Notes under the pieces: model-generated
Database searches by the model: none
Told to the model about the DNA's origin: nothing
What the model saw: only the letters and a program-made list of their open reading frames with translations
Shown: positions 22,164-24,159 of the stretch, in pieces
Layout: each line of letters opens with the position of its first letter
Position numbering within the stretch: the first letter of the stretch is position 1
Program-made: the position numbers and the translations under genes
Assembly: GCA_036555705.1 (NCBI GenBank)
Contig: DATBKT010000097.1
Coordinates: 1 to 24,159, forward strand
Length of the DNA stretch: 24,159 nt
DNA from: JARBAU01 sp029237525
GTDB lineage: Archaea; Thermoproteota; Nitrososphaeria; Nitrososphaerales; Nitrososphaeraceae
Direction of reading: 5' to 3'

Positions 22164-22799
22164 TCATGCTTTGTATCCTATTAGTAACGCCATTTCAAGC
22201 CACTTCCAATAACAATCTGCCTCTACAAACCCAATATCTTTAAGCCAGCCTAACTGTACTTCCATTGGCAATAATCTATTGGCTTTATCTTCCTTTTCTG
22301 GACTATACCCTATTGCCTTGAGAAAGCGAACATGCATTTCAACTGAGGGTGATGCAACATGTTCTAAATTACAGAATATCCCGGTAGGATTAAGGATGTC
22401 ATAGATTTCTTCGTACAGTTCATGCTTGCGTTCATGTTTAAGATGATGTATAGCAAAGCTTGACACAATAGCGTCAAAATAACCTAACTCTGGCAGAGGC
22501 TCGGCTAGATTATGCTCCATTATCTTGACCCTAGAATCACTAGCAAAATGCTCCCGTGCTGATTTTAGCATTGTAGGTGATACATCTATCGCTACTGCAT
22601 CTATGTCAGGCCGATTCGTCTTTATCAATCTGATCAATCTACCATCTCCTGTCCCTAAATCTAAAATTCGTTTGGTATTTTCAGGTAGATGATCTATCAA
22701 GACTGATTCTCCTTCTGATCGGTGCGGAAGGTTATCAGCTACATTTAGATATGCCAAAGCATTCTGAGGATTAGACCACTCTTTTGCGGATCGACTCAT
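22164..22799 (-). CDS. Class I SAM-dependent methyltransferase
   Basis: 211 residues. Motif I ILDLGTGDGRLIRL (residues ~45-58) binds SAM. VAIDVSPTMLKSAREHF carries the acidic residue for the ribose; DSRVKIMEHNLAEPLP and FDAIVSSFAIHHLKHERKHE are motifs II and III; PTGIFCNLEHVASP is the post-III strand. The opening KEWSNPQNALAYLNVADNLP is typical of methyltransferases for small molecules (the UbiE/Methyltransf_25 kind), so the acceptor is probably a small metabolite. The C-terminal PMEVQLGWLKDIGFVEADCY is a lid-type helix-strand. Cytosolic; convergent with the small zinc gene, ending 13 bases from its stop. Confidence 0.92.
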   Translation of the reverse strand: MSRSAKEWSNPQNALAYLNVADNLPHRSEGESVLIDHLPENTKRILDLGTGDGRLIRLIKTNRPDIDAVAIDVSPTMLKSAREHFASDSRVKIMEHNLAEPLPELGYFDAIVSSFAIHHLKHERKHELYEEIYDILNPTGIFCNLEHVASPSVEMHVRFLKAIGYSPEKEDKANRLLPMEVQLGWLKDIGFVEADCYWKWLEMALLIGYKA

Positions 22800-22860
22800 G
22801 ACAAAAATTCTATATTCGAAGTAAAAAAGTATTGCGGGTTCTGGAAGTTTATCAACTAAA

Positions 22861-22962
22861 ATGGCAGATTTGATCGAGTTATATCCTATTAATCATAGAA
22901 GTTATGTATATTTCTATCATGAGGAGCATTTATTCAATATGTCAATAACAGACCCTGCTTAG
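22861..22962 (+). CDS. Possible small ORF (33 aa)
   Basis: ATG at 22861 to TAG at 22960-22962, reading MADLIELYPINHRSYVYFYH and then EEHLFNMSITDPA. It lies in the gap between two minus-strand genes. Aromatic-rich, without motif or ribosome-binding site; low support. Confidence 0.22.
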   Translation: MADLIELYPINHRSYVYFYHEEHLFNMSITDPA

Positions 22963-23022
22963 AACATTTGGTTTGTCTAACTTAACGCCTAGTTGTAGAT
23001 TGTGATGGACGACAAATACGGC

Positions 23023-23445
23023 TCAGGTTTGTGACTCCAACTGCTCTGTCATTGACTTCATATCTACTAAATTCCAACGTTCTATGATTTTTGAATCGCG
23101 GAAAGAAAATATTGTCATACCCTTGACCGTAAATTGCTTATTGGTTGGCAGAAGATCCACAAATTCACCTTTGTGGGTTCCTGATAAATTGTATCTGCAT
23201 GCCACCCTATTTCCTTCGATTATGATATCGTCAAAAGTGATTGTTATATCAGGGAATGCTTTCCACAGGAGATAAATGAACTGTCTAAACCCTTCCTTGT
23301 TGGCTGGTTGATTTGGAGGAAAATCATGGAACGTCAATGAATCATCATAAAAATCAAAGTAAGATGATTCCCTACGCTGTGGATCGTTAAAGGTGGCTGC
23401 CAATCGTCGGACAACTTCTCTTAAATAATCGACCGAAGACATCAT
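23023..23445 (-). CDS. SnoaL-like ester cyclase family protein
   Basis: 140 residues. DYLREVVRRLAATFNDPQRR, FYDDSLTFHDFPPNQPANKE and GFRQFIYLLWKAFPDITITF are the blocks of SnoaL-like polyketide cyclases. VACRYNLSGTHKGEFVDLLP, the H-x-G-EF motif, then KQFTVKGMTIFSFRDSKIIE and RWNLVDM complete the NTF2-type barrel. Bacterial relatives close polyketide rings or act on small esters; the role here is unknown. It is a second NTF2-fold protein in the window but differs clearly from the one at 4763-5140. Single gene. Confidence 0.9.
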   Translation of the reverse strand: MMSSVDYLREVVRRLAATFNDPQRRESSYFDFYDDSLTFHDFPPNQPANKEGFRQFIYLLWKAFPDITITFDDIIIEGNRVACRYNLSGTHKGEFVDLLPTNKQFTVKGMTIFSFRDSKIIERWNLVDMKSMTEQLESQT

Positions 23446-23609
23446 AGGGGTATGTATAGGTATTTTAATAAGTTTTTCTCTAGTTGTATTTGTATTTCGA
23501 GAATTCTAAAAGATTTAGTCGTGATGAACTAATGTTTGCAAAAATGTGAGGACTAATCTAACTGGACTGGCTTTTTCATATGTGTAATGCATGCTACGCG
23601 ATAACATAA

Positions 23610-23768
23610 CTACTAGCTCCTGACGGGAAGGCGGGCGAGCGAGTGAAATAGAAACCATGAGATACTCGTATGGGAACTATAGTTATTATAAAGACTAGTC
23701 CGGCCAAGACCGGTGAAATAGTGCGCAGCGAAGTAATATGCATACTGCTGATCTCTCAGACTATGCAT
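23610..23768. ncRNA. GC-rich patch, possible structured RNA or remnant
   Basis: GAGCGAGTGAAATAGAAACC recalls the conserved GAGTGAAATAGAACCTG of large-subunit rRNA, but the match breaks after about 12 bases. The motif GTGAAATAG recurs 80 bases later. The patch ends in a hairpin: ATGCATA (23738-23744) with TATGCAT (23762-23768), and an inner CTGA/TCAG. Local GC enrichment in AT-rich intergenic DNA is typical of structured RNA, but no family was identified. Confidence 0.22.
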
Positions 23769-23967
23769 CATGTCCATATAATTGTGTTATCTTATCACTG
23801 GGTAATTGTGAATTGGTAACAGCCAGTCTAGTAGCAAGTCTTTGGTATAGGAGTAGATTCAATTGATTGTTTGTTAACGCTCGTTGTTGGAGATTGCTTC
23901 ATGACCGAACCAATACGGAATTACTTATCTTGCTGTCTACTTCACATACTAATTTAGTGAAGGCAAC

Positions 23968-24086
23968 TTAGGGATCACATGTAGTAATATTACCAAGAGC
24001 TGATTTTAAGTCAGGGTATATAGTATTTACAGAACCAATTCAGAAGCAACAAGGCCACGTACACCATTCTGTCCTAAATTCTTCAT
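23968..24086 (-). pseudogene. Frameshifted C-terminal remnant
   Basis: From the ATG at 24086 (preceded in frame by CYEEC) it reads MKNLGQNGVRGLVASELVL then TAA. One frame over, the text continues VNTIYPDLKSALGNITTCDP and stops at TAA (23968). The Cys at the start and near the end suggest an exported disulfide-bonded protein. Family unknown; it may continue past the window in an older, broken form. Confidence 0.35.
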
Positions 24087-24159
24087 ACATTCTTCATAGC
24101 AAACTGTTTAAACAGTATCTTTATTTTATATGCCTTAACTGCGTTATTTGTACTCGTAT

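Larger units (their letters stand above)
23446..24159. other. Gene-poor right end with a GC-rich structured patch
   Basis: No supportable intact gene. The tract 23620-23735 is much richer in G+C than its surroundings (AGGCGGGCGAGCGAGTGAAA, GGCCAAGACCGGTGAAATAG). On the minus strand two overlapping frames of about 50 codons stay open across it, neither with a motif. A partial minus-strand remnant lies at 23968-24086. Confidence 0.4.

Overview
The window looks like an accessory stretch of an ammonia-oxidising archaeon (Nitrososphaeria/Thaumarchaeota, plausibly a Nitrosocosmicus-like soil lineage). This is an inference from several signs: AT-rich DNA, archaeal TATA boxes close to start codons with short or no leaders, many small secreted and Cys-pair proteins, a cupredoxin-fold exoprotein, and scattered single genes of bacterial type. 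No rRNA, tRNA, CRISPR array, complete insertion sequence or integrase was seen.

Layout. 1-1.5 kb: the tail of an unknown gene, a Cys-rich zinc protein with a tiny upstream ORF, and a DUF6176-like protein. 1.9-3.1 kb: a metallophosphoesterase split by one apparent base loss. 3.4-5.6 kb: MsrA, two decayed zinc-binding ORFs and an NTF2-fold protein. 5.6-7.0 kb: an ArsB/NhaD-type ion permease with a short imperfect repeat on each side. 7.3-8.8 kb: a winged-helix-like protein, a zinc ribbon, a small membrane ORF and a frameshifted histidine-kinase tail. 8.9-12.1 kb: a secreted PepSY/Met-rich protein, a secreted protein with a five-residue repeat, a DUF72 protein and a nitroreductase. 12.1-13.6 kb: a gene-poor zone with a candidate small RNA ending in a strong hairpin and a gene broken by at least three frameshifts. 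13.6-15.7 kb: an emfourin-like protein and an exported beta-helix protein carrying a mannuronan C5-epimerase signature. 16.5-18.3 kb: VOC, DUF1428 and SHOCT proteins. 18.6-20.1 kb: a comparatively GC-rich class III CoA-transferase that looks horizontally acquired. 20.7-23.4 kb: a cupredoxin-like exoprotein lacking the usual copper Cys and His, a small zinc protein, a SAM methyltransferase and a SnoaL-like ester cyclase. The last 0.7 kb has no clear gene but holds a GC-rich structured patch.

Most genes stand alone and alternate in strand, so there is no single operonic pathway. The common themes are the cell surface (beta-helix epimerase candidate, Met-rich and cupredoxin-like exoproteins, repeat protein), stress and redox handling (MsrA, nitroreductase, VOC, NTF2-fold proteins), and gene turnover. 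At least five decayed coding remnants can be read across intergenic DNA by joining frames, which makes the window a record of recent gene decay.
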